A DNA stretch of 64,000 nt from Mucilaginibacter sp. OK268 (GTDB lineage: Bacteria; Bacteroidota; Bacteroidia; Sphingobacteriales; Sphingobacteriaceae). Below the pieces are notes generated by a model that worked only from the letters and a program-made list of their open reading frames with translations, searched no databases and was not told the DNA's origin. The stretch is taken from contig NZ_FNJV01000009.1 in assembly GCF_900103125.1 (NCBI RefSeq), positions 62,001 through 126,000 of the forward strand, read 5' to 3'. A program made the translations under genes and the position numbers. Positions 35,342 through 44,130 of the stretch are shown one piece after another; positions within the stretch are counted from its first letter, which is position 1; the number at the start of each line of letters is the position of its first letter.

Positions 35342-36112
35342 ATGAAACATTTTTTTACTGCTGCACTGTTATTATGCAGCATTTCATCAGCCATCGCCCA
35401 ACCCCAGAAGAAAAACATCAACGTTGTTTTTATAGGCAACAGCATTACGCAAGGCGCGCAATTGACTGACCCGGCTACGGAAGCACCACCCGCTACCGCC
35501 ATAGCCTGGCTGCGCAAACAAGCCAACCGGGGCACGGTTGAATTCAGCAACCAGGGCCACAGCGGTTATACAACCCTTGACTTTTTACCCGGCACCAACA
35601 CCTTTGCCCAGGTGGAGCAAGCCACTGGTGCCTTTACGGATAAAGAAGCCTTACTGATATTTTCGATGAAGCTGGGCACTAACGACAGCGCCATCCAGGG
35701 CCCCCACGGTGCGCCGGTATCCCCGGCAGATTATATCCAAAATGTAAAAACCATTACTGATAAATTACTGACCGATTTTCCAAAAGCTATCGTTATTTAT
35801 CAGCACCCCATTTGGTACAGCCCAAATACGTATAACGGCGCTAAATATTTGCAGGAAGGCTTATCCCGCCTGCAAAACTATGTTCCCAAACTGGATAGCC
35901 TGGTAGTGGCTTATGGCACAGCCAACCCGAATCATGTTTTTGTAGGCGACAAGAAAGCATTCAACTATTTCAAAAAACATCACCTTACCCATCTGATACC
36001 CGAAAAGGGCAATCAGGGTACATTTTACCTGCATCCAAATAAACAAGGCGCTTTGGTTTTGGGCGAGTTTTGGGGTAAGGCGATTGAGAGGGTGGTGAAA
36101 GCCAATTTTTAA
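35342..36112 (+). CDS. Secreted SGNH/GDSL-type hydrolase
   Basis: 256 residues, signal peptide 1-18 (to AIAQP). Block I is VVFIGNSITQGAQL (GNS in place of GDS); block III includes KLGTNDSAI; the C-terminal LHPNKQGALVLGEFW holds the candidate catalytic His. These are esterases/lipases that often remove acetyl groups from sugars; the exact substrate is unknown. It is followed 10 bases later by the lipoprotein gene, probably one transcript. Confidence 0.9.
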   Translation: MKHFFTAALLLCSISSAIAQPQKKNINVVFIGNSITQGAQLTDPATEAPPATAIAWLRKQANRGTVEFSNQGHSGYTTLDFLPGTNTFAQVEQATGAFTDKEALLIFSMKLGTNDSAIQGPHGAPVSPADYIQNVKTITDKLLTDFPKAIVIYQHPIWYSPNTYNGAKYLQEGLSRLQNYVPKLDSLVVAYGTANPNHVFVGDKKAFNYFKKHHLTHLIPEKGNQGTFYLHPNKQGALVLGEFWGKAIERVVKANF

Positions 36113-36122
36113 TGATCAGGTC

Positions 36123-36977
36123 ATGAGCTATATAAGCTATTGTAAAATCGTGGTAAGTATTGCTGTCCTATGTTTGTTGGGTTTTGCCTGTACCTCTCCC
36201 TCGCAACAACAAGTCTCGACAGATAAGGCTCTTGCCAAACAGGGAAAACCGAAAAATATCGCTTATACCGACACTTCATTTAAAGTTATCCACGTATTCG
36301 TGGCTCTATGCGATAACAAATATCAAGGTATAGTGCCAGTACCACCTAAAATTGGAAATGGCCAGGACCCCGACAATAATTTATATTGGGGTTGTGATAA
36401 TGGGGTGCGCACCTACTTTAAAAAAAGCAAAGATTGGCAATTGGTTAAAACCCAAAAGGTAAGTCGGATGATATTGGAGAGATTGGTATTTAAACACCGT
36501 ACAAAAAAAGTTTACCTGGTTGCCGATGCCTGGGACGGTCAATCTATCGAAAAAACCACTACAGATTTTTTATATAGTAACTCCGGGCAGCTTAAAGATA
36601 CTATTCATTATAACAAACAAATAATTGGCATAGATGGTAACGCACAGTTATTGGCTTATATAGGCCATGATGGACTGATGGATTTTCAGCTATCAAATTC
36701 CTTTAAAAATGCAGATGGCAAAACGCGGGATTGCATCATACTGGCTTGTATCAGTAAAAAATATTTTACCGGCTTTGTTGACCAGGCAAAAGCTAATCCC
36801 TTGATTTGGACAACCGGGTTAATGTGTCCCGAAGCCTATACCTTGCATGATGCTATAACAGGCTATATTAATCAGGAAACAAACGAAAGTATCCGAAACA
36901 GGGGTGTGCTGGCCTATAATAAGTATCAGAAATGCGGAATAAAGGCAGCACAGGGTCTGCTGGTTTCGGGCAGATAG
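36123..36977 (+). CDS. Hypothetical lipoprotein
   Basis: 284 residues. Lipobox LLGFACTS puts the lipidated Cys near residue 23. The mature part has KVIHVFVALCDNKYQGIVPVP, YWGCDNGVRTYFKKSKDW and YLVADAWDGQSIEKTT, which look like conserved blocks of a family I cannot name. Several Cys residues occur (DNKY..GCDNG..ILACIS..LMCPE). Likely co-transcribed with the SGNH hydrolase. Function unknown. Confidence 0.8.
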   Translation: MSYISYCKIVVSIAVLCLLGFACTSPSQQQVSTDKALAKQGKPKNIAYTDTSFKVIHVFVALCDNKYQGIVPVPPKIGNGQDPDNNLYWGCDNGVRTYFKKSKDWQLVKTQKVSRMILERLVFKHRTKKVYLVADAWDGQSIEKTTTDFLYSNSGQLKDTIHYNKQIIGIDGNAQLLAYIGHDGLMDFQLSNSFKNADGKTRDCIILACISKKYFTGFVDQAKANPLIWTTGLMCPEAYTLHDAITGYINQETNESIRNRGVLAYNKYQKCGIKAAQGLLVSGR

Positions 36978-37073
36978 CTATTCCTATTGCCAAACGCCAA
37001 TCCTATATTCTTTTTACAAACCATTTTTGTTTTTTAACCAAAGAGTACCCAACTTCGCAGTCCAAAGTTTACT

Positions 37074-39344
37074 ATGATATCGCATTATAAAAAAATAGCC
37101 CAGGAGCTTTCCATTGCCGAAAAGCAGGTAAGTGCCACAGTTGATTTGCTTGACGAGGGCGCTACCGTTCCGTTTATTTCCCGTTACCGTAAAGAGGTTA
37201 CCGGTACACTCGATGAGGTGCAGGTGACCGAGATCCGCGACCGCGTACAACAACTGCGCGACCTGGATAAACGCCGTGAAGCCATCCTGAAATCGCTGAC
37301 CGACATGGGTAAGTTAACACCCGAACTGGAAAAGCAGATCAACGAGGCCGAAACCATGGTATCGCTCGAGGATATTTACCTGCCCTATCGCCCCAAACGC
37401 AAAACCCGTGCTACCACGGCCCGCGAAAAAGGCTTACAGCCCCTGGCCGACTTATTACTGGAGCAAAATAAAGTTGATCTGGAAACCGCTGCCGAGGTAT
37501 ATATAGATGCCGAAAAAGGAGTGAACAGCATAGAAGAAGCCCTGGCCGGTGCAAGGGATATCATTGCCGAAACCATTAGCGAAAATGCCGAAGTACGTAC
37601 CCGCATCCGTGAGCTGTTTATTGAAAAAGGAACTTTTCAATCAAAAGTGGTGGATGGTAAAGAAGTGGAAGGCATTAAGTATAAAGACTATTTCGACTGG
37701 ACAGAGGCTGTGAAGTCGGCACCGTCACACCGCATCCTGGCTATGCGTCGCGGCGAAAAGGAAGAGATCCTGTGGTTGGATATTAAACCCGAAGAGGATG
37801 AAGCCATTGCTATACTGGAAGATGCTTTTGTAAAAGGCATCAACCCATCTGCCGACCAGGTAAAACAAGCCATTGCCGATGGCTATAAGCGCTTGCTTAA
37901 ACCATCTATGGAAACAGAAGTGCGCCTGTTTACCAAAAAGAAAGCTGATGAAGAGGCTATCCGTGTTTTTGCTGAGAATGCCCGTCAGCTTTTATTAGGT
38001 GCGCCGCTGGGCCAAAAACGTGTGATGGCTATTGACCCTGGTTTCCGTACAGGCTGTAAACTGGTTTGCCTGGATGAACAGGGCAAATTGTTGGAAAATA
38101 CCGCCATATACCCACATACCGGGGCGGGACAGGCGCGTGAGGCCGAAAAAACCGTTCAGCACCTGTTTCAAAAATATAACATCGAGGCTATCGCTATCGG
38201 TAACGGTACGGCCGGTCGTGAAACGGAAGTGTTTGTGCGCAACCTGAATTTGCCGGGCGTGGTTATTGTGATGGTGAACGAAAGCGGCGCATCTATCTAT
38301 TCGGCATCTGATGTGGCGAGGGAGGAATTTCCGGATAAGGATATCACCGTAAGGGGAGCAGTATCCATTGGCAGAAGGCTGATGGATCCGCTGGCCGAAT
38401 TAGTAAAAATCGACCCAAAATCAATAGGCGTAGGGCAATACCAGCACGATGTGGATCAGAATAAACTGCAAACTTCATTGGATGATACCGTAATGAGCTG
38501 TGTGAATGCCGTAGGTGTTGAGCTGAACACCGCATCCAAACAAATACTGGCTTACGTATCGGGTCTTGGTCCGCAGCTGGCGCAAAATATTGTGGAATAT
38601 CGTGATCAGAACGGCGCCTTTAAACGTCGTGATCAGCTGAAAAAAGTTCCCCGCCTGGGCGATAAGGCTTTTGAACAGGCCGCCGGATTTTTACGCATTC
38701 ACCAGGCCGAAAACCCGTTGGATTCAAGCGCGGTACACCCGGAGCGTTACAGCCTGCTGGAACAAATAGCCAAAGATATGAGCTGTACCGTGAAGGATCT
38801 GATGAGCAACGCTCCGCTGCGTAAAAGTATCCCGCTGCAAAAATATACATCAGAAACGGTGGGCTTACCTACCCTGAACGATATCATGGCCGAGCTGGCC
38901 AAACCCGGCCGCGACCCGCGTGAGCAGTTTGAAGCTTTCAGCTTTACCGATGGTGTAAATGCCATTGGCGACTTGAAGGTAGGCATGAAACTGCCCGGCA
39001 TTGTAACCAACATTACCAATTTTGGTGCTTTTGTAGATATCGGTGTTCACCAGGATGGCTTGGTTCACTTGAGCCAGATCACCAACCGCTATATCAAAGA
39101 TCCTAATGAGGTATTGAAAGTACACCAGAAAGTAGAGGTTACCGTGACCGAGGTTGATGTGAACCGCAAGCGTATAGCTTTATCTATGAAGGAAAATGAT
39201 AAAAGCGCCCCGCAGGAAAGACGAAATGACGACAGAAGGCCTGCCGGAGGCAACAATAAACCTACTTATAACAAAAAACCGGCACAGGAACCGGAAACAG
39301 ATATTGCCATAAAACTGGCAGCGCTGAAGAACAAGTTTAAGTAG
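37074..39344 (+). CDS. tex: Tex-family RNA-binding transcription accessory protein
   Basis: 756 residues. Helical N-terminal region (IAQELSIAEKQVSATVDLLDEGATVPFISRYRKEVTG), YqgF/RNase-H-like domain at about 320-450 (RVMAIDPGFRTGCKLVCLDEQG), helix-hairpin-helix region at about 500-570 (YVSGLGPQLAQNIVEYR), and an S1 RNA-binding domain at about 640-710 (GMKLPGIVTNITNFGAFVDIGVHQDGLVHLS). The C-terminal tail is a charged Asn/Lys/Arg linker. Tex binds structured nucleic acid and affects transcription and toxin expression in other bacteria. Full length. Confidence 0.96.
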   Translation: MISHYKKIAQELSIAEKQVSATVDLLDEGATVPFISRYRKEVTGTLDEVQVTEIRDRVQQLRDLDKRREAILKSLTDMGKLTPELEKQINEAETMVSLEDIYLPYRPKRKTRATTAREKGLQPLADLLLEQNKVDLETAAEVYIDAEKGVNSIEEALAGARDIIAETISENAEVRTRIRELFIEKGTFQSKVVDGKEVEGIKYKDYFDWTEAVKSAPSHRILAMRRGEKEEILWLDIKPEEDEAIAILEDAFVKGINPSADQVKQAIADGYKRLLKPSMETEVRLFTKKKADEEAIRVFAENARQLLLGAPLGQKRVMAIDPGFRTGCKLVCLDEQGKLLENTAIYPHTGAGQAREAEKTVQHLFQKYNIEAIAIGNGTAGRETEVFVRNLNLPGVVIVMVNESGASIYSASDVAREEFPDKDITVRGAVSIGRRLMDPLAELVKIDPKSIGVGQYQHDVDQNKLQTSLDDTVMSCVNAVGVELNTASKQILAYVSGLGPQLAQNIVEYRDQNGAFKRRDQLKKVPRLGDKAFEQAAGFLRIHQAENPLDSSAVHPERYSLLEQIAKDMSCTVKDLMSNAPLRKSIPLQKYTSETVGLPTLNDIMAELAKPGRDPREQFEAFSFTDGVNAIGDLKVGMKLPGIVTNITNFGAFVDIGVHQDGLVHLSQITNRYIKDPNEVLKVHQKVEVTVTEVDVNRKRIALSMKENDKSAPQERRNDDRRPAGGNNKPTYNKKPAQEPETDIAIKLAALKNKFK

Positions 39345-39360
39345 GGAATAAATTAACGGC

Positions 39361-39427
39361 TGTCATGCTGAGCTTGTCGAAGGATAGGGCCTTCTGCTCT
39401 ATCCTTCGACAAGCTCAGGATGACAGC
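39361..39427. repeat. GTCATGCTGAGC palindromic repeat (family A, copy 3)
   Basis: The most symmetric copy: GTCATGCTGAGCTTGTCGAA GGATAG..CTATCCTTCGACAAGCTCAG GATGACA. It sits between convergent tex and the Lrp gene and can form a long hairpin, so it may end both transcripts. Confidence 0.85.
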
Positions 39428-39454
39428 CTTCGCTTTTTATAATCGAGTAAAATT

Positions 39455-39931
39455 TTATTCCAAAGTGATCTGCCTCCTGATGCTTTCTTCAAGCGAAATA
39501 AAAGTTTCGGTGCGTTGAATACCTTTAACACCCTGAATCTGTTCGTTCAAAACCTCGCGCAGGTGGGTGGTATCATGACATACGATCTTGGCGAAGATGC
39601 TCCATTCGCCGGTAGTATAATGCAGCTCAACAATCTCTTTTATGGTTTTTAGTTGCTTAACCGCTTCGTTGTACTGGGAGCCCTTTTCGAGGTAGATACC
39701 CAGGAACGCTGTAATATCATAACCTAATTTTTGAGGATCTACTTCCAGGCTGGCTCCCTTTATTACACCCATCTCTTCCAACTTTTTCATTCTCACGTGT
39801 ATGGTTCCGCCAGAAACGATCAACTCTTTAGCTATCTCGGTATACGGAGTAGTAGCATTCTTCATTAATATTGATAAAATCTGGATATCAAGATTATCAA
39901 TTTCTAAATTTTGAGCTTTTCTGTGGGACAT
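39455..39931 (-). CDS. Lrp/AsnC-family transcriptional regulator
   Basis: 158 residues. N-terminal HTH (about 12-62: NLDIQILSILMKNATTPYTEIAKELIVSGGTIHVRMKKLEEMGVIKG) and C-terminal RAM ligand-binding domain (about 75-150: VDPQKLGYDITAFLGIYLEKG..., TTGEWSIFAKIVC). It would sense an amino acid or its derivative. It is divergent from the tRNA-like unit at 40084, with about 70 bases between the gene and that unit's promoter; whether it controls the tRNA-like RNAs is open. Confidence 0.93.
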   Translation of the reverse strand: MSHRKAQNLEIDNLDIQILSILMKNATTPYTEIAKELIVSGGTIHVRMKKLEEMGVIKGASLEVDPQKLGYDITAFLGIYLEKGSQYNEAVKQLKTIKEIVELHYTTGEWSIFAKIVCHDTTHLREVLNEQIQGVKGIQRTETFISLEESIRRQITLE

Positions 39932-40004
39932 AAATTTGAATATCTATATTGAAATACAAGTTTAATTAAAATTTGAATAAAAATAAAATATTTTTGTTGA
40001 AATA

Positions 40005-40036
40005 TTTGCAAGGAATTGATGGGTCTATTAAATTTG
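40005..40036 (+). promoter_or_regulatory. Consensus promoter of the tRNA-like unit
   Basis: TTTG (40005-40008), 20 bases, TAAATTTG (40029-40036): an exact Bacteroidota-type promoter pointing at the tRNA-like genes, 47 bases upstream of the first acceptor stem. Confidence 0.75.
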
Positions 40037-40083
40037 TATCAAGCAAATGACACTTGCTTTCTGTTCTTTAAACAAAAAAACAA

Positions 40084-40195
40084 TGTTGGGTGGTGAAATT
40101 TTTGGCAGACACACCTCCTTGTCCCGGTGGCGGAGATCATAGAAAACCCGAAGCGGGCTAACTACTCTGTGGAGGTTCGAATCCTTCCCCAACAG
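40084..40195 (+). tRNA. tRNA-like gene 1, GTC anticodon, enlarged variable region
   Basis: Complete cloverleaf. Acceptor TGTTGGG/CCCAACA (40084-40090, 40188-40194); T8 and A14 present. D stem GTG/CAC (40093-40095, 40110-40112) with a leucine-type loop containing GG. Anticodon stem CCTCC/GGTGG with one T-T mismatch, loop TTGTCCC, anticodon GTC. T arm GGAGG TTCGAAT CCTTC. The 40-nt variable region has stem CGGAG/CTCTG and inner hairpin CCCG-AAG-CGGG. Discriminator G at 40195; CCA not encoded. About 112 nt, well above the 85-90 of normal class II tRNAs. C at position 37 is unusual. G10, G34-T35-C36, C38 and G73 are aspartate identity positions. It may be a real but divergent tRNA or a regulatory tRNA mimic. 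Confidence 0.7.
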
Positions 40196-40228
40196 CAAGT
40201 TCCTCAGCAAGTCGTGGAACTTATATCC

Positions 40229-40343
40229 TGTAGGATGGTGAAATTTTGGCAGACACACCTCCTTGTCGCGGTGGCGGAGAAATTGGGAAACTTTCAGCAA
40301 TGAAAATAACCACTCCGTGGAGGTTCGACTCCTTCTCCTACAG
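40229..40343 (+). tRNA. tRNA-like gene 2, GTC anticodon, enlarged variable region
   Basis: Tandem relative of tRNA-like 1, 33 bases downstream. Acceptor TGTAGGA/TCCTACA (40229-40235, 40336-40342) differs from copy 1 at two paired positions, both compensated. D stem GTG/CAC; anticodon stem CCTCC/GGTGG with the same T-T mismatch; loop TTGTCGC, anticodon GTC with G37. T arm GGAGG TTCGACT CCTTC. The 44-nt variable region has stem CGGAG/CTCCG and inner hairpin TTTCA-GCAA-TGAAA, unlike copy 1 in sequence but like it in shape. Discriminator G; no encoded CCA. The changes that keep pairing argue for selection on the folded RNA. Followed by a terminator at 40381. Confidence 0.7.
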
Positions 40344-40380
40344 CTCTTCTCATAATTTAGGTTTATAATTGGTTAGTAAA

Positions 40381-40415
40381 GGCCCCTGCCCATCAGGGGC
40401 TTTGCTGTTTTTAAG
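40381..40415 (+). terminator. Terminator of the tRNA-like unit
   Basis: GCCCCTG CCCAT CAGGGGC, then TTTGCTGTTTTT; the only rightward gene products before it are the two tRNA-like RNAs. Confidence 0.75.
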
Positions 40416-40429
40416 ACTTTTTGTAATAG

Positions 40430-40548
40430 AGTCAAGAGATTAGAATCAGGAATTAAGACAAAAAAATAACACTTCGCCTATTTTTATATTGAACTCAGAG
40501 CATTTTTCTCTTGGTTCCTGACTCTTATTTCTTGATTCTCTCTTTAAT
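40430..40548. repeat. Degenerate inverted repeat (GAGTCAAGAGATTAGAATCAGG)
   Basis: Arms AGAGTCAAGAGATTAGAATC..AGGAATTAAGA and TCTTGGTTCCTGACTCTTAT..TTCTTGATTCTCTCT are imperfect reverse complements. Similar in style to 25740-25863. No gene in 40416-40684. Confidence 0.5.
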
Positions 40549-40684
40549 TGTGTCATTTTTACGCATTGGTATTATTATCTTAATAATTTATGATAAATTT
40601 GATTGAATACTTATTATTGTAATCGATTGCGAAGCGCCCCCTTCCCGATCATTAAAACCCAAAAAAACCAATTGTAATTGAACC

Positions 40685-43600
40685 ATGAAAAAAATCCTAC
40701 TTCTGTTTCTTACGGCTTGTTGCTGCATCACATATCTTGCATTCAATATAGCCGGGCGCGGTAAACCCCGTGTACTTATATTTTCAAAAACAATGGGCTA
40801 CCACCACGCCTCCATTGATGCCGGTATTGCAGCCGTTCAGAAACTGGGTGGTGAAAATGGGTTTGATGTAGATACTACCAAAAACGCCGACATGTTTAAT
40901 GATGAGAATCTTAAAAAATATGCTACCGTTATTTTTTTAAGTACCACAGGCGATGTGCTTAACTATCGTCAGGAAGCCGCCTTTGAACGCTACATACAGG
41001 CTGGCGGAGGTTATGTGGGTGTACACGCCGCTACCGATACCGAGTACGATTGGGGTTGGTATGGTCGTTTGGCGGGTGCCTGGTTTTATGACCATCCGGG
41101 TATTCATGATAAAAGCCCTAATGTGCAACCCGGTGTTTTAAATGTGGTTGACAACAATAATGCAGCCACCAAACACCTGCCCAAAGTATGGAAACATACC
41201 GACGAGTTTTACAGCTTTAAAAAGGCGCTTGCTCCCGATGTGCATGTACTGGTTACTATTGACGAAAGCAGCTACACAGGGGGTAAAAGAATGGGCTATC
41301 ACCCCATGGTATGGTACCATGATTTTGATGGCGGACGTGCCTTTTATACCGAATTGGGCCATACCGACGAAACCTATAAAGATGCCGACTATCTTAAAAT
41401 GCTGCTCGGTGGCATAAAATACGCCATTGGCGATAATAAAGATCTTAATTATTCAAAAGTTAAAACACAAACACCTCCTGATGAGGATAGGTTTAAAAAG
41501 ACACAATTATCAACAGGTAAGTTTTATGAACCTACCGAAATGACCATTTTGCCAAACCTGGATATCCTGGTATTACAACGCCGGGGCGAGATCATGCTGT
41601 ATAATCACAGCACTCAAAAAGTAAAACAGGTGGGTGCTTTTGATGTGTATTACAAAACGCTGCATACCCCTGGTGTAAATGCCGAAGAAGGGATGCTGGG
41701 ACTGGCTAAAGATCCAAATTTTGCCAAAAACCACTGGATCTATATTTACTACAGCCCTGCCGATAGTTCGGTTAACCGCCTGTCGAGGTTTACTTTTGAG
41801 GGCGATACCATCACCAAAAAAACCGAGAAAGTAATACTGGAAGTAAAAGCTCAGCGCGAGATCTGCTGCCATACCGGTGGCTCTATCGCTTTTGGTCCGG
41901 GGCCTGATAAAATATTGTTCTTCTCGGCAGGTGATAACTCTACGCCATTTGACGAGAAAAAACAGAAATATGTAACCAGCGGTTATGCGCCTTTAGACGA
42001 CAGACCGGGACATTACCAGTTTGATGCCCGTCGCTCGGCCGGTAACACCAATGATCTGCGCGGTAAAATTATGCGTATCAAGATCAATGACGATGGTACT
42101 TATGATATCCCCGAAGGTAACCTGTTTCCGAAAGGAACACCAAAAACACGTCCCGAAATTTATGTAATGGGCGATAGGAACCCTTACCGTATTTCGGTAG
42201 ATCAAAAGAACAGCAACCTGTACTGGGGCGAGGTTGGACCCGACGCGCACAACGATAGTTTAGATACCCGTGGCCCAATGGGTTATGACGAGGTGAACCA
42301 GGCCCGTAAAGCCGGGAACTTTGGCTGGCCGTATTTTGTGGCCGATAATAAGCCATATCACGTTTATGATTATGCCACCGGTACTCCTGGTGCGGCATTT
42401 GATCCTGAGCATCCGGTTAATGATTCGCGCAATAATACGGGTTTAAGAGATCTGCCACCGGCACACCCTGCATTTATATGGTACCCGTACGGACCTTCGG
42501 CCGATTTTCCGCAGGTAGGTACAGGCGGTCGTAACGCGATGGCTGGTCCGGTTTATTATACCGATATGTACCCGGATTCAACACGTCTGCCCGATTATTA
42601 TAACGGCAAATTTCTTGCTTATGAATGGATGCGTGGCTGGATAAAAGCGGTTAGCATGACACCAGAGGGCGACTTTGACAAAATGGAGCCATTTTTTCCG
42701 AAACTGAAATCGAACTCCATGATCGATATGGAAGTTGGTCCCGATGGCAGGCTATATGGTTTAGAGTATGGCAGCGGCTGGTTCTCCCGTAACCCCGATG
42801 CCGGATTATTCCGCATTGATTATATTAGTGGTAACAGACCGCCGTCAATAGCTTTCGTAAAGCCAAATAAAACATCAGGTAATTTGCCGTTTGCTATTAA
42901 ACTAAGCGCTAAAGCCGTTGATCCAGAAGGTGACCCGGTTACCTACTCATGGAACCTGGGTAATGGCGTTACCAAAGAAACAACAGTTCCGCAGCTGGAT
43001 TACACTTACACCAAAGCAGGCAGCTATAACATTACAGTTACCGCCAAGGATAGTCACGATGCCAAAACCAAAAGCACACCTATAAATGTATATGCCGGTA
43101 ATGAAGAACCGCAGGTAACGGTAAAGTTTACCGGTGGCAACAAATCTTTCTACCTGCCGGGTGTACCTGTTAAATACGCGGTTAAGGTAACCGATGGTAC
43201 TAAAACCGCCAGTGTTGATCGGAGCCGCATTTTGGTGGCTGTTGACTATATTGATGATTATAAAAAGCCCGTATCGGCAACGCAATTAGAACAAACCACC
43301 CCAGAAAACAGCGGCAAAGCCATTATGTTGAGCATGGATTGCAAAAGCTGCCATAAAGAGGTTGGTAAATCAGTTGGGCCATCATTTACCGAGGTATCGG
43401 CTAAATATAAAAAAGACTCTAAGGCTATGAACAAACTGATCCAAAAGGTAATAAAAGGTGGCGCTGGTGTTTGGGGCGAGGTACCGATGTCTGCACATCC
43501 AAGCATCAAGAAAGCGGATGTGGAACAGATCATTACCTGGGTACTCTCAATCAATAACCAAGGCAATAAAAAGAAATCATTACCTGCCGCGGGCAGCATC

Positions 43601-44116
43601 ATACCAAAACCGGGCAGCAAGCAGTCAAATGCAACCATGGTGCTATCTGCTGCTTATACAGATAATGGCGGTAAAAACATCAAAGCCTTAACTGGTCGTG
43701 GTGTGGCAACGCTAAAAAGCAGTAACTACCTGTTTGCCGGTAACGAAAAAGTGAGTGGTTTTACCGCGTTTAAATATAATGGTATCAACCTCCTGATCCT
43801 CCCGCAGAACGGTGGCTGGTTTGAGGTGGATGATATTGATTTAACCGGTGTGCGTTCCGTAAACATGACCAATTTCTGGCAGGCGCCGCCAAGCACCAGT
43901 ATTGATTTTGAGGCCCGTTTAGACGCGCCCGATGGTACACTGGTAGGTAAAGGAAGTATGCCTGTACCTACAGCCGATCAGAAAGCTGGGCTTACCCATG
44001 TAACCATCAATCCGGTAACAGATGGCAAGATGCACAAGCTGTATTTTATTTACAAACCAGAAAAACAAGTGGCTTTAGTGGCCGGCGTAACCGGATTGCA
44101 GTTTAATGCGAAGTAG
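40685..44116 (+). CDS. Multidomain ThuA / sugar dehydrogenase / PKD / cytochrome c / CBM-like protein
   Basis: 1143 residues, exported (N-terminal hydrophobic 4-22; the CC in LTACCC may be lipidated). Domain order: ThuA-like (about 28-245, PRVLIFSKTMGYHHASI, YVGVHAATDTEYDW); PQQ-type glucose/sorbosone dehydrogenase propeller (about 275-700, GMLGLAKDPNFAKNHWIYIYY, VMGDRNPYRIS); PKD (about 716-795, AVDPEGDPVTYSWNLGNG); class I cytochrome c with heme motif CKSCH at residue ~885; and a C-terminal carbohydrate-binding-like beta-sandwich (about 1005-1143). It likely oxidises a sugar at the cell surface and passes electrons through its own heme. TAAATTTG at 40594-40601 is a possible -7. Monocistronic. 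Confidence 0.93.
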   Translation: MKKILLLFLTACCCITYLAFNIAGRGKPRVLIFSKTMGYHHASIDAGIAAVQKLGGENGFDVDTTKNADMFNDENLKKYATVIFLSTTGDVLNYRQEAAFERYIQAGGGYVGVHAATDTEYDWGWYGRLAGAWFYDHPGIHDKSPNVQPGVLNVVDNNNAATKHLPKVWKHTDEFYSFKKALAPDVHVLVTIDESSYTGGKRMGYHPMVWYHDFDGGRAFYTELGHTDETYKDADYLKMLLGGIKYAIGDNKDLNYSKVKTQTPPDEDRFKKTQLSTGKFYEPTEMTILPNLDILVLQRRGEIMLYNHSTQKVKQVGAFDVYYKTLHTPGVNAEEGMLGLAKDPNFAKNHWIYIYYSPADSSVNRLSRFTFEGDTITKKTEKVILEVKAQREICCHTGGSIAFGPGPDKILFFSAGDNSTPFDEKKQKYVTSGYAPLDDRPGHYQFDARRSAGNTNDLRGKIMRIKINDDGTYDIPEGNLFPKGTPKTRPEIYVMGDRNPYRISVDQKNSNLYWGEVGPDAHNDSLDTRGPMGYDEVNQARKAGNFGWPYFVADNKPYHVYDYATGTPGAAFDPEHPVNDSRNNTGLRDLPPAHPAFIWYPYGPSADFPQVGTGGRNAMAGPVYYTDMYPDSTRLPDYYNGKFLAYEWMRGWIKAVSMTPEGDFDKMEPFFPKLKSNSMIDMEVGPDGRLYGLEYGSGWFSRNPDAGLFRIDYISGNRPPSIAFVKPNKTSGNLPFAIKLSAKAVDPEGDPVTYSWNLGNGVTKETTVPQLDYTYTKAGSYNITVTAKDSHDAKTKSTPINVYAGNEEPQVTVKFTGGNKSFYLPGVPVKYAVKVTDGTKTASVDRSRILVAVDYIDDYKKPVSATQLEQTTPENSGKAIMLSMDCKSCHKEVGKSVGPSFTEVSAKYKKDSKAMNKLIQKVIKGGAGVWGEVPMSAHPSIKKADVEQIITWVLSINNQGNKKKSLPAAGSIIPKPGSKQSNATMVLSAAYTDNGGKNIKALTGRGVATLKSSNYLFAGNEKVSGFTAFKYNGINLLILPQNGGWFEVDDIDLTGVRSVNMTNFWQAPPSTSIDFEARLDAPDGTLVGKGSMPVPTADQKAGLTHVTINPVTDGKMHKLYFIYKPEKQVALVAGVTGLQFNAK

Positions 44117-44130
44117 GTAAAACAACCTCA

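Noticed and set aside
40028..40300. 90-codon minus-strand frame across the tRNA-like genes
   Set aside because: It contains the same peptide twice only because the two tRNA-like copies are similar; the sequence is explained by RNA structure on the plus strand.
40084..40343. Ordinary tRNA-Leu or tRNA-Asp genes
   Set aside because: Not Leu: the anticodon is GTC and the discriminator is G, not A. Not ordinary Asp: tRNA-Asp is class I, with a short variable loop and no class II arm.
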